From NCBI RefSeq assembly GCF_002217755.1, contig NZ_BCFL01000017.1, forward strand, positions 212,020 through 276,019: 64,000 bases of DNA, written 5' to 3'. This document shows positions 50,314 through 58,806 of the stretch, piece by piece (positions within the stretch are counted from its first letter, which is position 1; each line of letters opens with the position of its first letter). This DNA is from Streptomyces hyaluromycini (GTDB lineage Bacteria > Actinomycetota > Actinomycetes > Streptomycetales > Streptomycetaceae). Made by a program: the position numbers and the translations under genes. Below the pieces are notes generated by a model. It had not been told where the DNA came from and did not search any database. It saw nothing but the letters and a program-made list of their open reading frames with translations.

Positions 50314-50661
50314 CTAGGCCGCCACGAGGCGAACTTTTTGCAATTCACCCGCCGGTGCCCCGGATTCGTACGGCCTCTCGAAAACCTCGCAGGTCGTCGA
50401 GTACTGCCGCGTGACCGGATCCCGTCGCACGACCCGCCGCAGATACCGCCGTTCCTCCAGCTCACGCAGGGAGGCGACGATAGACATGCACCCTTCGCCG
50501 CGCTGTGCCGCGAGGATGCGCTCGGTGATCCAGGAACCGTTCGGCAGCCCCAAGAGGTACGTCAGTACGCCTACCGCTCCCCAGGACAGACGTCGGTCCC
50601 CGAAACGGGAGTTGGCGAGGGCTGCGAAGGCGCGCAGGGGCGCCGTACGATGAACGCGCAT
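50314..50661 (-). CDS. winged-helix DNA-binding protein (accessory type)
   Basis: 115 aa from ATG 50661; the frame extends upstream without a good site. The sequence LSWGAVGVLTYLLGLPNGSWITERIL, then MSIVASLRELEERRYLRRVVRRDP, is a winged-helix pattern of the kind found near phage and integrative-element genes in Streptomyces. The flanks are more A/T-rich than the chromosome (aatcccttttttct). Its function is unknown. Confidence 0.65.
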   Translation of the reverse strand: MRVHRTAPLRAFAALANSRFGDRRLSWGAVGVLTYLLGLPNGSWITERILAAQRGEGCMSIVASLRELEERRYLRRVVRRDPVTRQYSTTCEVFERPYESGAPAGELQKVRLVAA

Positions 50662-50800
50662 CGGAGCTGTTCTCTCCAGGTGTCGAGCCCCCAGGTGTTG
50701 GCGCACCGTGGGGGCAATCTCGTTGATCGTGACTTTAGGGCCTCGCAAAGAGCCGAGCGCAAGCCACAATCCCTTTTTTCTGCCCGCGTGTTGACGCAAT

Positions 50801-51208
50801 TCACTCCGGCGAGTGAAGCGCGGTCCGCAGCAATCGCGTGTGCACGAAACGCCCGTGCGCGGTGGGCCGATAGCGCCAGGCCAACGGCCAGGTCATGTCG
50901 TCCAGCGCGGGAATCGGGATGTACGACACCCGGGCCGGAACGGCGGTCAGCCTGGTCACCTCCGCAGGCCAGGGCAGGTGATCCGTACTCCCGGCCGGAA
51001 CCAGGAAGTACACACACCGCCGCCCACTGGCGACCTCGATGACGGGCCCCGGGTCACCCCCGGTCAGCTCCGCGAGCCGGTCGGCGAGCCGCCGCCCCCA
51101 CTCCCCGTCGTCCACCCGCACCGCGTCGAACTGGACACCGGCCTTGCGGAGTTGAACGCCGGAGGCCGGCAGCCAGCCGAGGTTTGACTGGTCACTTTGC
51201 GTGTTCAT
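50801..51208 (-). CDS. hypothetical protein divergent from the XRE gene
   Basis: 135 aa, ATG at 51208 (MNTQSDQSNLGWLPASGVQL). It contains FDAVRVDDGEWGRRLADRLAEL and RCVYFLVPAGSTDHLPWPAEV, reminiscent of the N-terminal part of bifunctional primase/polymerase-like proteins seen beside WhiJ-type clusters, but too short to be sure. It has its own promoter at 51229-51257. Confidence 0.65.
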   Translation of the reverse strand: MNTQSDQSNLGWLPASGVQLRKAGVQFDAVRVDDGEWGRRLADRLAELTGGDPGPVIEVASGRRCVYFLVPAGSTDHLPWPAEVTRLTAVPARVSYIPIPALDDMTWPLAWRYRPTAHGRFVHTRLLRTALHSPE

Positions 51209-51228
51209 GGGACCAGTTTGGGCAGGTG

Positions 51229-51257
51229 CGGCTACCGTCGCCATAACTCTGAGTCAA
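51229..51257 (-). promoter_or_regulatory. promoter of the gene at 50801-51208
   Basis: On the minus strand TTGACT (51257-51252) and TAGCCG (51234-51229) are 17 bp apart. Start of transcription near 51222 would give a 14-nt leader. Confidence 0.55.
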
Positions 51258-51300
51258 GAGCCGAAAACTCTGGGAATTCGGGGTTCGGTGGTTGTGACCG

Positions 51301-51320
51301 GTTGAGTTCGGTTGAGTTCG
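51301..51320. repeat. 10-bp perfect tandem repeat before the XRE gene
   Basis: gttgagttcg occurs twice in a row, immediately upstream of the ribosome site. An aactctg pair lies at about 51246 and 51266. One or both may be operator half-sites of the XRE protein. Confidence 0.55.
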
Positions 51321-51332
51321 GGGGTGACCGCA

Positions 51333-52175
51333 ATGGCGCGGGCTGAGAACAAGGCGGAGGCGGGCAGCACGGGACAGCTCCTGGCCGCTCTCGCGAAGGC
51401 ATTCCGCGAGCAACAGGATCTGACGCAAGAGGAGTTGGGGAAGCGCATCGGCTACACCGGGTCCGCGATCAGCGCGATGGAGACGGGAGCGCAGCCCGCC
51501 AGCGACAAGATGCTCGCCAAGCTGGAGGAGGCGATCGGCGGCGGGCTGGGGATCTTCGAGAAGGCGCGCAGGTTCGTACTGCTGGACAAGTATCCGCCCC
51601 AGTTCAAGAACTTCGCGCTGGTGGAGCAGGAGGCGGTCTCGCTGTCGTCGTACCAGACGTTCGTGGTCGACGGTCTGTTCCAGACACCGGAGTACGCACG
51701 CGCGCTGATCGGCGGAGGCTTCCCGAAGCTGCCCGACGAGAAGGTGGAGGAACTGGTCGAGGCACGGGTGGCACGGCGTGCGCTGTTCGAGCGGGCAGAC
51801 CCGACGGCCATGATCGAGCTGATCCTGGAGGAGTCGGTACTGCGGCGGCCGTTCGGGAGCTGGGAGGTGCTGCGCGACCAATTGCGGTCGCTTGCGGAGG
51901 ACGCGGAGCGGGACAATGTGAGTGTCCAAGTAATCCCACAGGAACGGGGGTTGAGGGCTGGACACGCGGGAGCCTACGGCGACATGAAGCTGGTGAAGAC
52001 CAAGGACCACCACGACGTCGTCTACCTCGAAGTCCAGGACGAAAGCCTCCTGGTCAGCGATCCCGCGAAGGTAGCTCTCCTCGCCCACCGGTATGCAAAG
52101 ATCCGAACTCAGGCACTGAGCCCGGACGACTCACTGGGCCTCATCCGGAAGTTGGCGGGAGAAGACCGGACATGA
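51333..52175 (+). CDS. WhiJ-like XRE regulator (DUF5753)
   Basis: 280 aa from ATG 51333 (GGGGGTG 6 nt upstream); TTG 51312 and GTG 51324 are alternatives. An HTH (DLTQEELGKRIGYTGSAISAMETGAQ) is followed by a DUF5753 domain (FQTPEYARALIGGGFPKL, VARRALFERADPTAMIEL, VQVIPQERG). In Streptomyces such proteins pair with a DUF397 partner that modulates them and affect development or antibiotic production (WhiJ, AbaA loci). The DUF397 gene overlaps its stop by 4 bp. Confidence 0.88.
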   Translation: MARAENKAEAGSTGQLLAALAKAFREQQDLTQEELGKRIGYTGSAISAMETGAQPASDKMLAKLEEAIGGGLGIFEKARRFVLLDKYPPQFKNFALVEQEAVSLSSYQTFVVDGLFQTPEYARALIGGGFPKLPDEKVEELVEARVARRALFERADPTAMIELILEESVLRRPFGSWEVLRDQLRSLAEDAERDNVSVQVIPQERGLRAGHAGAYGDMKLVKTKDHHDVVYLEVQDESLLVSDPAKVALLAHRYAKIRTQALSPDDSLGLIRKLAGEDRT

Positions 52176-52414
52176 CCAGCACCGTGCAGTGGTTCAAGTC
52201 GAGCTACAGCGACAGCAGCGGCGGCCAGTGCATCGAAACCGCCTACACCTGGCGCAAGTCCTCGTACAGCAACGCCAGCGGCGGCGACTGCCTCGAAATA
52301 TCCCCCTGCCCCCACACCATCCACATCCGCGACTCCAAGACGGCCCCCGACGGCCCCCACCTCGACCTCTCCCCCGCCGCCTGGGTCGGCTTCGTCACGC
52401 AGCTCACGAAGTGA
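52172..52414 (+). CDS. DUF397 protein with internal duplication
   Basis: 80 aa, ATG at 52172 coupled to the XRE gene (ATGA). The DUF397 signature occurs twice: WFKSSYSDSSGGQCIETA and WRKSSYSNASGGDCLEIS; the second continues into HTIHIRDSKTAPDGPHL and the normal tail. Typical family members carry one copy. It is expected to bind the WhiJ-like protein. Confidence 0.88.
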   Translation: MTSTVQWFKSSYSDSSGGQCIETAYTWRKSSYSNASGGDCLEISPCPHTIHIRDSKTAPDGPHLDLSPAAWVGFVTQLTK

Positions 52415-52456
52415 CCGTCGGGTCACTCGCTTCTCGGCCAGGGTCTTACTTCCGCG

Positions 52457-52615
52457 AGGTGAGTCAAGGGCGCTCCGCGTCGGCTGCGCCGATGGCCCTG
52501 CGGGCCACCCTTGACACACCTCGCTCCAGCACGGGAGAGAAGCGAGCGAGCGGCCGGAAACAAGCGGGGCCCTGACCGGCGTTCGCGGTCAGCCGTCGGC
52601 CGCGTCCGCATCGTT
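52457..52615. repeat. long inverted repeat, left copy
   Basis: About 150 bp that recur in inverted orientation at 54076-54226, with strong similarity by eye. Shared blocks include gggcgctccgcgtcggct, gagaagcgagcgagcggcc and gaccggcgttc. It contains its own hairpin: 52457-52471 pairs with 52509-52523 with one mismatch. Confidence 0.75.
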
Positions 52616-52754
52616 GCCCGACGGGCGCGCTCCCGCTTGGCCAGCACGCCGGGCCGGCCAAGCGGCGAACGGTGAGTCGCGGGCGCACCGACGACACAAC
52701 ACTCGCACCCAGCTCGCGAACCTTCACCGGCCGGTCGCTTAGCACTGTCGGCTC

Positions 52755-52973
52755 CAACGAGTGTTCTACACCTCCGCGCTGGTCAGCGTCCGCTGCGACC
52801 CGAACTCGCGGAAGTTCTACGACCACAAGCGGGCCGAGGGGAAGAAACACGTCCAGGCCGTGCTCGCGCTCGCCCGACGGCGTGTCAACGTCATGTGGGC
52901 TTTGATCCGGGACCGGAGGCATTACCAGGTCACCTCGCCATTGATGGCAGGTAGTGGCACCGGCTCGGTGTGA
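52755..52973 (+). pseudogene. IS110-family transposase, C-terminal remnant
   Basis: The frame carries LQRVFYTSALVSVRCDPNS, then KFYDHKRAEGKKHVQAVLA and LARRRVNVMWALIRD, matching the C-terminal domain (Transposase_20 side) of IS110-type transposases. The N-terminal DEDD nuclease part and the element's ends are absent. Upstream of it the frame is broken. It is inactive. Confidence 0.8.
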
Positions 52974-53314
52974 CGCAGCCCCGCGTGGACGGGAAACTGC
53001 TCGGGCGGGCGCCTTACTGGCCGCTGTGGGCTTGAGTGCTCTCGCCCCGATGGGACTGACGAGCGAACTGTGAAGGCCAGAGTGCGGGGACCGGGCAGCG
53101 GCGCCTTGAACTCCGCAGCCGCAGTTGATCAGGATGTGGCTCTTCTCTTCGTTGCCGAAGGCCGGGTGGCCACCCGGCGCACTGGGCCATGGCCGAAGAG
53201 CATCGGCACCATCCGCCGGGGTGGTTTGCCCAGAGCTCCCACCGATCGCCCGGATGACCTCGCCTATCTTCGAAGCGTAGTCATGCGGCTACGTTGAGTG
53301 AAAGGGGATCAGGG

Positions 53315-53794
53315 ATGCGTCCGACGTCCATGGGCCGGCTGGCGGCCGTCGCCTCGATGGGCCTGCTGCTGGCCGGAGTGGTGAGTGCCGGATCGGCTCA
53401 GGCACAGTCGACTGCACAGGCGCGGTACCCCGGTGGGCTCGTCACCTACTCGATCGAGTTCTCCAACCCTCAGGAGAAGGACAACAACAACCTGCCCGAA
53501 CCCTACGGGCGGGTCTTCGTGAAGGATGACGGCCTGCGGCAGACGACCCTGTGGGAGCACCCGGACCTGGACATCAACACCCCCACCGTGTCGCGCTATC
53601 CCGAGGCCGGCGTCACGCACAGGTTCGCCGACCATCTGATCAGCGAGGTGTGCGCCGACGTCGGTGAGGACGACACCGGCTACAACGCCGACGACATCCT
53701 CGCCCAGGGCTGCGAGCCCTTCCACGGCCCCGGTGCGTACACCATCCCCGGTCCGGACGGAGAGGTGACCATCACCGTCTACCGCATCGGCTGA
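53315..53794 (+). CDS. small secreted protein
   Basis: 159 aa from ATG 53315, with AAGGGG upstream. The signal peptide (LAAVASMGLLLAGVVSAGSAQA) is cleaved near AQA-QS. The mature part is acidic with two Cys (SEVCADVGED, AQGCEPFHG) and ends in a beta-rich EVTITVYRIG. No known domain is recognised. It lies alone inside the long inverted repeat. Confidence 0.75.
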   Translation: MRPTSMGRLAAVASMGLLLAGVVSAGSAQAQSTAQARYPGGLVTYSIEFSNPQEKDNNNLPEPYGRVFVKDDGLRQTTLWEHPDLDINTPTVSRYPEAGVTHRFADHLISEVCADVGEDDTGYNADDILAQGCEPFHGPGAYTIPGPDGEVTITVYRIG

Positions 53795-53808
53795 ACACCT
53801 CAGTTCAC

Positions 53809-53843
53809 GGATGCCCTGCCCTCCTGCCGGGGGTGGGGCATCC
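53809..53843. terminator. stem-loop after the secreted-protein gene
   Basis: GGATGCCC (53809-53816) pairs with GGGCATCC (53836-53843), with further G/C pairing in the loop. It lies 15 bp after the stop. A second dyad, CCGAAGGG/CCCTTCGG, is at 53883-53911. Confidence 0.65.
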
Positions 53844-54075
53844 ACGCTGTGGCAGGCGCACCATGACGGAATCCGCAGATCACCGAAGGGACCGATCAAC
53901 AGGCCCTTCGGCGATGGTCGTTGACATCACCATGGGGAAGCGAGACGGGCGAGACCGGCAAGGCGGGAACACGCCTGCCACGCACCGCCCGCCATCCGCC
54001 GCCTGACCCACCGACCGCTCGCCGCTTGACCGGCCCGGCGTGCCCCCTCAGCCCGCCCGCGTCCGTCGACCGGCG

Positions 54076-54226
54076 GTGCGGGTGCGGTCGACGGCTGACG
54101 TGAACGCCGGTCGGGCCCCCGCGTTTCCGGGCCGCTCGCTCGCTTCTACCCCGTGGTGGAGCGGGTCGTGTCAAGGGTGGGTCGCAGGCCCATCGGCGTA
54201 GCCGACGCGGAGCGCCCTTTACTCGG
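54076..54226. repeat. long inverted repeat, right copy
   Basis: Reverse complement of the block at 52457-52615 with scattered mismatches and small gaps. Outer edges are not sharp. Confidence 0.75.
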
Positions 54227-54316
54227 CCCGCGGAAGCACGACACTGCCGAGAAGCGGGCGGCCCCAACGGTCACTTGGTGGCGTGCGTGAGGCCCCGGGG
54301 CAGTACCACGGACGAC

Positions 54317-54943
54317 CTACCTGCGCGCCGTCGCCGTGATCGTCGCCGTGCCGAGCACGTGGGTCGACATGGTGAAGCGGGTGACGGCGGCGGGGGTCGC
54401 GGCGGGCAGTTGGAGGCTGGCCGTGTCCAGGGCGTAGACCGTGATCCGGTAGTGGTGGGTGATGTCACCGGCCGGCGGGCAGGGGCCCAGGTAACCGGTC
54501 TGGCCGGCGTCGTTGGTGCCGGCGACCGCGCCGGCCGGCAGGGCGGAGCCCAGCTCGGTGTCCGTGGCGGGGATGTCCCAGGTCTGCCAGTGCCAGAAGC
54601 CGGAGCCGGTGGGGGCGTCGGGGTCGAACATGGTGACCGCGTAGCTGCGGGTGTCCTTGGGGGCGCCGTGCCAGGACAGCCGTATCTGCTTGTTGTCGCC
54701 GGAGCAGCCGAAGGCGGCGCCCGCGTAGGAGTCGGCCGGGATGGTGCCGCCGTTGCGGATGTCCGGGCTGGTGACCTTGAAGCGGGCGGCGGTGTCGGGG
54801 ACGCCCTTGCGGACCTGGGTGTAGCCGTACCCTCCGTCGTCGGCCCGGCCGGTGTGGGTGTCGGCGTTGGCCGTGGTCACGCCGGTGGTGACGGCGGCGG
54901 CGACCGCGGTCAGCGCGGCGGCGGCTCGGATCGACGTTCTCAT
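54317..54943 (-). CDS. secreted YbhB/YbcL (PEBP) family protein
   Basis: 208 aa, ATG at 54943 with AGGAGGGCACC just upstream. A signal peptide (AAAALTAVAAAVTTGVTTANA) precedes a phosphatidylethanolamine-binding-like fold (SPDIRNGGTIPADSYAG, RSYAVTMFDPDAPTGSGFWHWQ, HHYRITVYALD). The DPDAP and GxWHW motifs of the ligand pocket are present. The ligand and role are unknown. It is divergent from an MmyB-like regulator. Confidence 0.85.
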   Translation of the reverse strand: MRTSIRAAAALTAVAAAVTTGVTTANADTHTGRADDGGYGYTQVRKGVPDTAARFKVTSPDIRNGGTIPADSYAGAAFGCSGDNKQIRLSWHGAPKDTRSYAVTMFDPDAPTGSGFWHWQTWDIPATDTELGSALPAGAVAGTNDAGQTGYLGPCPPAGDITHHYRITVYALDTASLQLPAATPAAVTRFTMSTHVLGTATITATARR

Positions 54944-55076
54944 GGTGCCCTCCTGGGTGGGTGCCTGCGGTGGCACCACGATCAAGGAGGCGGGACACCG
55001 GCAGGAAGGCTCTGGGATTGCTGGCATTCGGGATACCAGGCTCCGGGGTCGACAGCGCACGGCCGGGGTCGGGATC

Positions 55077-55943
55077 ATGGCGGGCATGGCGAGTCAGCGG
55101 TCACCCCAGCGTGCGGAACTGGGTGAGTTCCTGCGTGCCATGCGGGCGCGGCTGCGGCCCGGGGACGTCGGGCTGCCGGATGTGGGGCGGCGCCGTACGC
55201 CGGGGCTGCGGCGGCAGGAGGTGGCGCAGCTCGCCGCCGTCAGCATCGACTGGTACATCCGGCTGGAGCAGGGCCGGGTCGGCACGCCGGGCGCGGCCGT
55301 GCTGGACGCGGTGGCCCAGGCACTGCGGCTGTCGCCCTCCGAGCGGCACCATCTGCATCTCATCGCACGGGACGAGACCCCGGTGGCCCGGCATCTGTCC
55401 GTCCCGGTCGGCGACTCGCTGCGCGTGCTGCTGGCGGGGATGCCGCTGATCCCGGCCTATGTCGTGGACTTCCGTTTCGATGTGCTGGCCCACAACGCGG
55501 CGGCGACGGCTCTGTTCGGCGCGGCCTTCGGCACCGCCGGGGAACTCGGCGGCAACACCGCACGGGTGCTGTTCCTGGAGCCGGGCATGCGCGAGGTCCA
55601 GATGGACTGGGCGCGGGTGGCCCGTGAGACGGTCGGCAACCTGCGGGCGAACCTCGCGCGCCACCCGGACGACCCGCGGCTGCATGAGGTGATCGCCGAA
55701 CTGCGGGACCGGAGCGCGGAGTTCACCGCATGGTGGGACGACCACACGGTGAAGCAGCGCGCCCACGGCCGCAAACGCATCCGGCACCCGGTCGTCGGTG
55801 AACTGGCCCTCTGCTACGACACGCTGGCCACCCTCGACGACTCGGACCAGTGCCTGATCGCCGTCACCCCGGCGGATCCGGCGGCCGAGGACGGCCTGCG
55901 CAGACTCATGACCGGTCCGGGGCTGCACGCCATCGGGGCCTGA
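55077..55943 (+). CDS. XRE-family regulator with MmyB-like domain
   Basis: 288 aa from ATG 55077 (MAGMASQRS; ATG 55086 is an alternative). The HTH GLRRQEVAQLAAVSIDWYIRLEQG is followed by the MmyB-type domain (YVVDFRFDVLAHNAAATALFG, VQMDWARVARETVGNLRANLARHP). It is a paralogue of the regulator at 16815 and probably controls the divergent PEBP gene. Its 3' end overlaps the convergent HupE gene by 38 bp. Confidence 0.88.
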   Translation: MAGMASQRSPQRAELGEFLRAMRARLRPGDVGLPDVGRRRTPGLRRQEVAQLAAVSIDWYIRLEQGRVGTPGAAVLDAVAQALRLSPSERHHLHLIARDETPVARHLSVPVGDSLRVLLAGMPLIPAYVVDFRFDVLAHNAAATALFGAAFGTAGELGGNTARVLFLEPGMREVQMDWARVARETVGNLRANLARHPDDPRLHEVIAELRDRSAEFTAWWDDHTVKQRAHGRKRIRHPVVGELALCYDTLATLDDSDQCLIAVTPADPAAEDGLRRLMTGPGLHAIGA

Positions 55944-57294
55944 GGCCGCCGCCCTGCGGTGCGCTGCGCACGCGGGCGGTCAGGGACCATGCCGTGCTGG
56001 TGACGGCGGCCAGCGTGAGAATGACCAGCAGCAGTGTGGTGTGGGAGCCGGCGCTGTCGGCGGCGCGGGCGACGGGGTTGGGCAGGCCGAGGCGGTCGAC
56101 CAGCCAGCCGAGGGCCGCCACGCCGGTGAGCGCCGCGCCGGTCAGGCGGATTACGGGCTGGACGCGCAGCCGGGCCAGGACCAGGAGCGAGGGCAGGGCG
56201 AGGCAGACCAGCAGCAGCTGGACCAGTTCGATGCCCAGGTTGAAGCCGAGCAGGCTGGTGACCAACTGGCCGGTGGAGAGGTGCATTTCGGCCAGGACGA
56301 AGGAGAACGCCATGCCGTGGCCCAGGCCGAAGACGCCTGCCACGACCGCCTCCCGGCCGGGGAAGAGGGGGCGGATCGCGTGGATCGCGCCGACCAGGAT
56401 GCTCGCGGCGATGAACGCCTCCACCGGCCAGGAGGGGATCTGGAGGCGGCCGAGGGCGGTGGCGGCCAGGGCGACCGAGTGGCCGGCGGTGAAGGCGAGG
56501 GTGATGCCGCCGATGCGGGCCAGCGCCTTGCGGGGGCCGACCAGGCCGGTCCAGCGGCCGCCGGTCGCGGCGAGCGGGGCCGGCAGGAGCAGGATCAGGA
56601 GAAAGAGGAGGTGGTCCGTGCCGGTGAGGATGTGGTTGCCGCCCAGTTCGACCATGGCGACGAGGCCGCGCCAGGCGCTGCCGGGGCCGAGGTCGACCTT
56701 CAGGGCCGGGACCTTCATGTGCCGGATGTCGAGCTCGATCGTGCCGACCTGGGTGGTGCCCTTGCCGTCGACCTGGCCGTTCGCCCAGTCCTGGCGGACG
56801 GTCACGAGGGTGACGTGCGTGACGACCTGGTGGACGATCACGTCGTAGTGGAAGGTGAAGTGGCGTACGTCGGCGCCGGCGGGCGGGGTGAGGACCGCGG
56901 CGACGGTCAGTTCGCGGTAGGGGCCGGTGGACGTCTGCCGGGTGGCGCTGAGGTGCATCGCGCCGATGCCGACCTGCCACGCCCTGCCGCCGGTGGTGGC
57001 CGGGTGGATGTGCGCGGCGAGGTAGGCGCGGACCGCCTTCCTCTGCGCGGCCGGGACGGTCTTGCCGGTGATGTCCTCCAGGTCGATGCCGCTGGCCCGG
57101 GAGAAGTCGGAGACCGGCAGCTCCAGCCGGGCGGAGACCGAGGACCTGTACACGTCCAGCTGCACCACCGAGTGCGGCATCGGATGCGCGGCGGCCGGCG
57201 ACGCCCCGAGCAGGAGCGCCGCCGGCACCACGATCGCGATCCCGGCCACCAGGCGTGTCAGGACGGTGGTCAGCCAGTTTCGCGGTCCGGTCAT
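55906..57294 (-). CDS. HupE/UreJ family membrane protein
   Basis: 462 aa, ATG at 57294. After a signal-type N-terminus (AAHPMPHSVVQLDVY) about 190 extracytoplasmic residues follow, then about seven membrane segments with GTDHLLFLLILLLPAPL, LAFTAGHSVALAATAL and FGLGHGMAFSFVLAEM, the His-containing motifs of the HupE/UreJ family. These proteins are linked to nickel or other metal uptake. It overlaps the DUF3500 gene by 4 bp (57291-57294), so the two form an operon. Confidence 0.82.
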   Translation of the reverse strand: MTGPRNWLTTVLTRLVAGIAIVVPAALLLGASPAAAHPMPHSVVQLDVYRSSVSARLELPVSDFSRASGIDLEDITGKTVPAAQRKAVRAYLAAHIHPATTGGRAWQVGIGAMHLSATRQTSTGPYRELTVAAVLTPPAGADVRHFTFHYDVIVHQVVTHVTLVTVRQDWANGQVDGKGTTQVGTIELDIRHMKVPALKVDLGPGSAWRGLVAMVELGGNHILTGTDHLLFLLILLLPAPLAATGGRWTGLVGPRKALARIGGITLAFTAGHSVALAATALGRLQIPSWPVEAFIAASILVGAIHAIRPLFPGREAVVAGVFGLGHGMAFSFVLAEMHLSTGQLVTSLLGFNLGIELVQLLLVCLALPSLLVLARLRVQPVIRLTGAALTGVAALGWLVDRLGLPNPVARAADSAGSHTTLLLVILTLAAVTSTAWSLTARVRSAPQGGGLRPRWRAAPDRS

Positions 57295-58574
57295 GAGAAG
57301 GAGAACTCGTTCCCGTAGTCGCGGGTGTGGTCGCGGTACACGGTGTGGTAGTGGACCTGGTTCTGGAACACGATGCCGTTCTGGACCACGAACTCGACCC
57401 ACACGCCGGGTCCGTCGATGCGTACGTAGTCGCCCTGGGTGTCCAGGCCGGTGCCGCCGGAGTAGGCGACGTAGGTCTGGTCGAGCTCCTTCGCGTACGT
57501 CTTCATCAGCTGCGCGGCGGTGGCGTCGTCCACGTCCGCGATCCAGGGGTGGATCGCCGCCAGGACCAGCTTCTTCTGCTTCGGCGACAGCTCGCTGACC
57601 TTGATGCCCTCCTTGGTCTCCGGGAAGTCGCCGTCCTTGCCGGGACCGAGCAGCACGTCGCTGAACGACTCCGACAGCTTGGCCTCGGCCAGCTGCGCGG
57701 TGCTCAGGCTGCCGGTCAGCTTCAGCAGGCCGTTGCGGAACTTCGCCAGCGGCGCGTACGTGGTGCCGTCGTCCGCGGTCCAGCTGGTCGGTTCGACGCC
57801 GGTGAAGTAGGGGCTGGCGCCGGAGACCTTGCCGTCCTTGTACGTGATGTTCACGGCGAGGTGGTGGCCGCCGAAGTGCAGCTGCCAGGTGCCGGTCTTG
57901 GACGGGGTGCCGAGCAACGCCAGGTAGTAGTAGCCGCTGCCGTACGAGAACCCGCCTCCGCCGCCGGCACCGCCGGAGGGCGGGGCGCCGGTCGGGACGT
58001 CGGTGGGCGCCGCGGAGGCGGAGTCGGTGGCCGTGGCGGAGGCCGAGTCGGTCGGCGTGGCCGAGTCGGTCGCCGTCGGCGCGTCCGTCGGTGCGGCGGA
58101 GGCGGAGCTGGTGCTCTCGGCCGAGGCGAGCACGTCGTCGGCCTTGAGGGTCTGCAGGACGTGCGCGTAGCCGGTGTCCTTGCCGGTGCCCAGGGCCGTC
58201 TTCAGCAGAGCCTTGGCGGCGGCGAGCTGGTCGTCCGACAGGGTGCTGAGCTGGATGCCGGGGCGGCAGGTCCCGCCGCAGGGGAGGTTCGACCAGGCGG
58301 TCGCGTTCGCCTGGGAGAAGTCCAGCAGGGTCGAGGCCTGCTGGTCGGAGGTCAGGGTGTTCAGGAAGGCGTTGGCGGCGCTGACGACGGCCGCGGTGCC
58401 CTTGGCCTGCTTGTCGACCGGCCGCTGGACGCCCGCGGCGGATTTATCGCTGCCGGCCGTGGCCGCATTTGCCACGGCGAATCCACCGCCGACAAGCACC
58501 AGGGCCGTGGCGGCTCCGACCACGACCCTTCGAGTCCGCCGGGAGCGGACCAGACGGGTTCTCTCTTTGCTCAC
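57291..58574 (-). CDS. secreted DUF3500 protein
   Basis: 427 aa from the GTG at 58574, preferred because AAGGAG lies 6 nt upstream; an ATG at 58592 is in frame but lacks a ribosome site. A signal or anchor segment (VVVGAATALVLVGGGFAVANA) precedes a DUF3500 region split by a Ser/Ala/Thr repeat (ATDSATPTDSASATATDSAS, then SAAPTDVPTG). Conserved GTWQLHFGGHHLAVNITYKDG and VHYHTVYRDHTRDYG carry many His residues, consistent with metal binding. It is coexpressed with the HupE-like transporter. Confidence 0.85.
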   Translation of the reverse strand: MSKERTRLVRSRRTRRVVVGAATALVLVGGGFAVANAATAGSDKSAAGVQRPVDKQAKGTAAVVSAANAFLNTLTSDQQASTLLDFSQANATAWSNLPCGGTCRPGIQLSTLSDDQLAAAKALLKTALGTGKDTGYAHVLQTLKADDVLASAESTSSASAAPTDAPTATDSATPTDSASATATDSASAAPTDVPTGAPPSGGAGGGGGFSYGSGYYYLALLGTPSKTGTWQLHFGGHHLAVNITYKDGKVSGASPYFTGVEPTSWTADDGTTYAPLAKFRNGLLKLTGSLSTAQLAEAKLSESFSDVLLGPGKDGDFPETKEGIKVSELSPKQKKLVLAAIHPWIADVDDATAAQLMKTYAKELDQTYVAYSGGTGLDTQGDYVRIDGPGVWVEFVVQNGIVFQNQVHYHTVYRDHTRDYGNEFSFS

Positions 58575-58655
58575 AAAGTACTCCTTCGACATGCCGAACT
58601 AGCCACACGGAAACACCCGTTGGCCTGGTCGGAAGGTGAGAGGAACGCACCGCGG

Positions 58656-58684
58656 ACGCTACCAACAACATTGTTGACACTCAA
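58656..58684 (-). promoter_or_regulatory. promoter of the DUF3500-HupE operon
   Basis: On the minus strand TTGAGT (58684-58679) and TAGCGT (58661-58656) are separated by exactly 17 bp. CAAC-ATT-GTTG in the spacer is a dyad that could serve as an operator. Start of transcription is near 58649, giving an approximately 75-nt leader. Confidence 0.7.
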
Positions 58685-58806
58685 TGCGAAAACCCGACCG
58701 CCCAGCATTTTCGGATTACATTCGGAGCAAGATTTTCAGGATTCACAGAAACAATGAAATCCACAAATGAAATCGACAGGTCTCTCTTGTTCGGGAAAAA
58801 GAAAAA

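Larger units (their letters stand above)
52415..53314. other. remnant-rich region, 900 bp
   Basis: It contains the left copy of a long inverted repeat (52457-52615) and an IS110 transposase remnant (52755-52973); the rest, to 53314, has no recognisable gene. A 75-codon frame at 53070-53297 shows no motif or ribosome site and is not called. Confidence 0.6.
53795..54316. other. intergenic region, 522 bp
   Basis: Two stem-loops follow the secreted-protein gene (53809-53843 and 53883-53911). The right copy of the long inverted repeat is at 54076-54226. No gene is seen. Confidence 0.6.

Noticed and set aside
53070..53297. 75-codon frame in the remnant region
   Set aside because: No ribosome site, no motif and atypical composition; probably debris.
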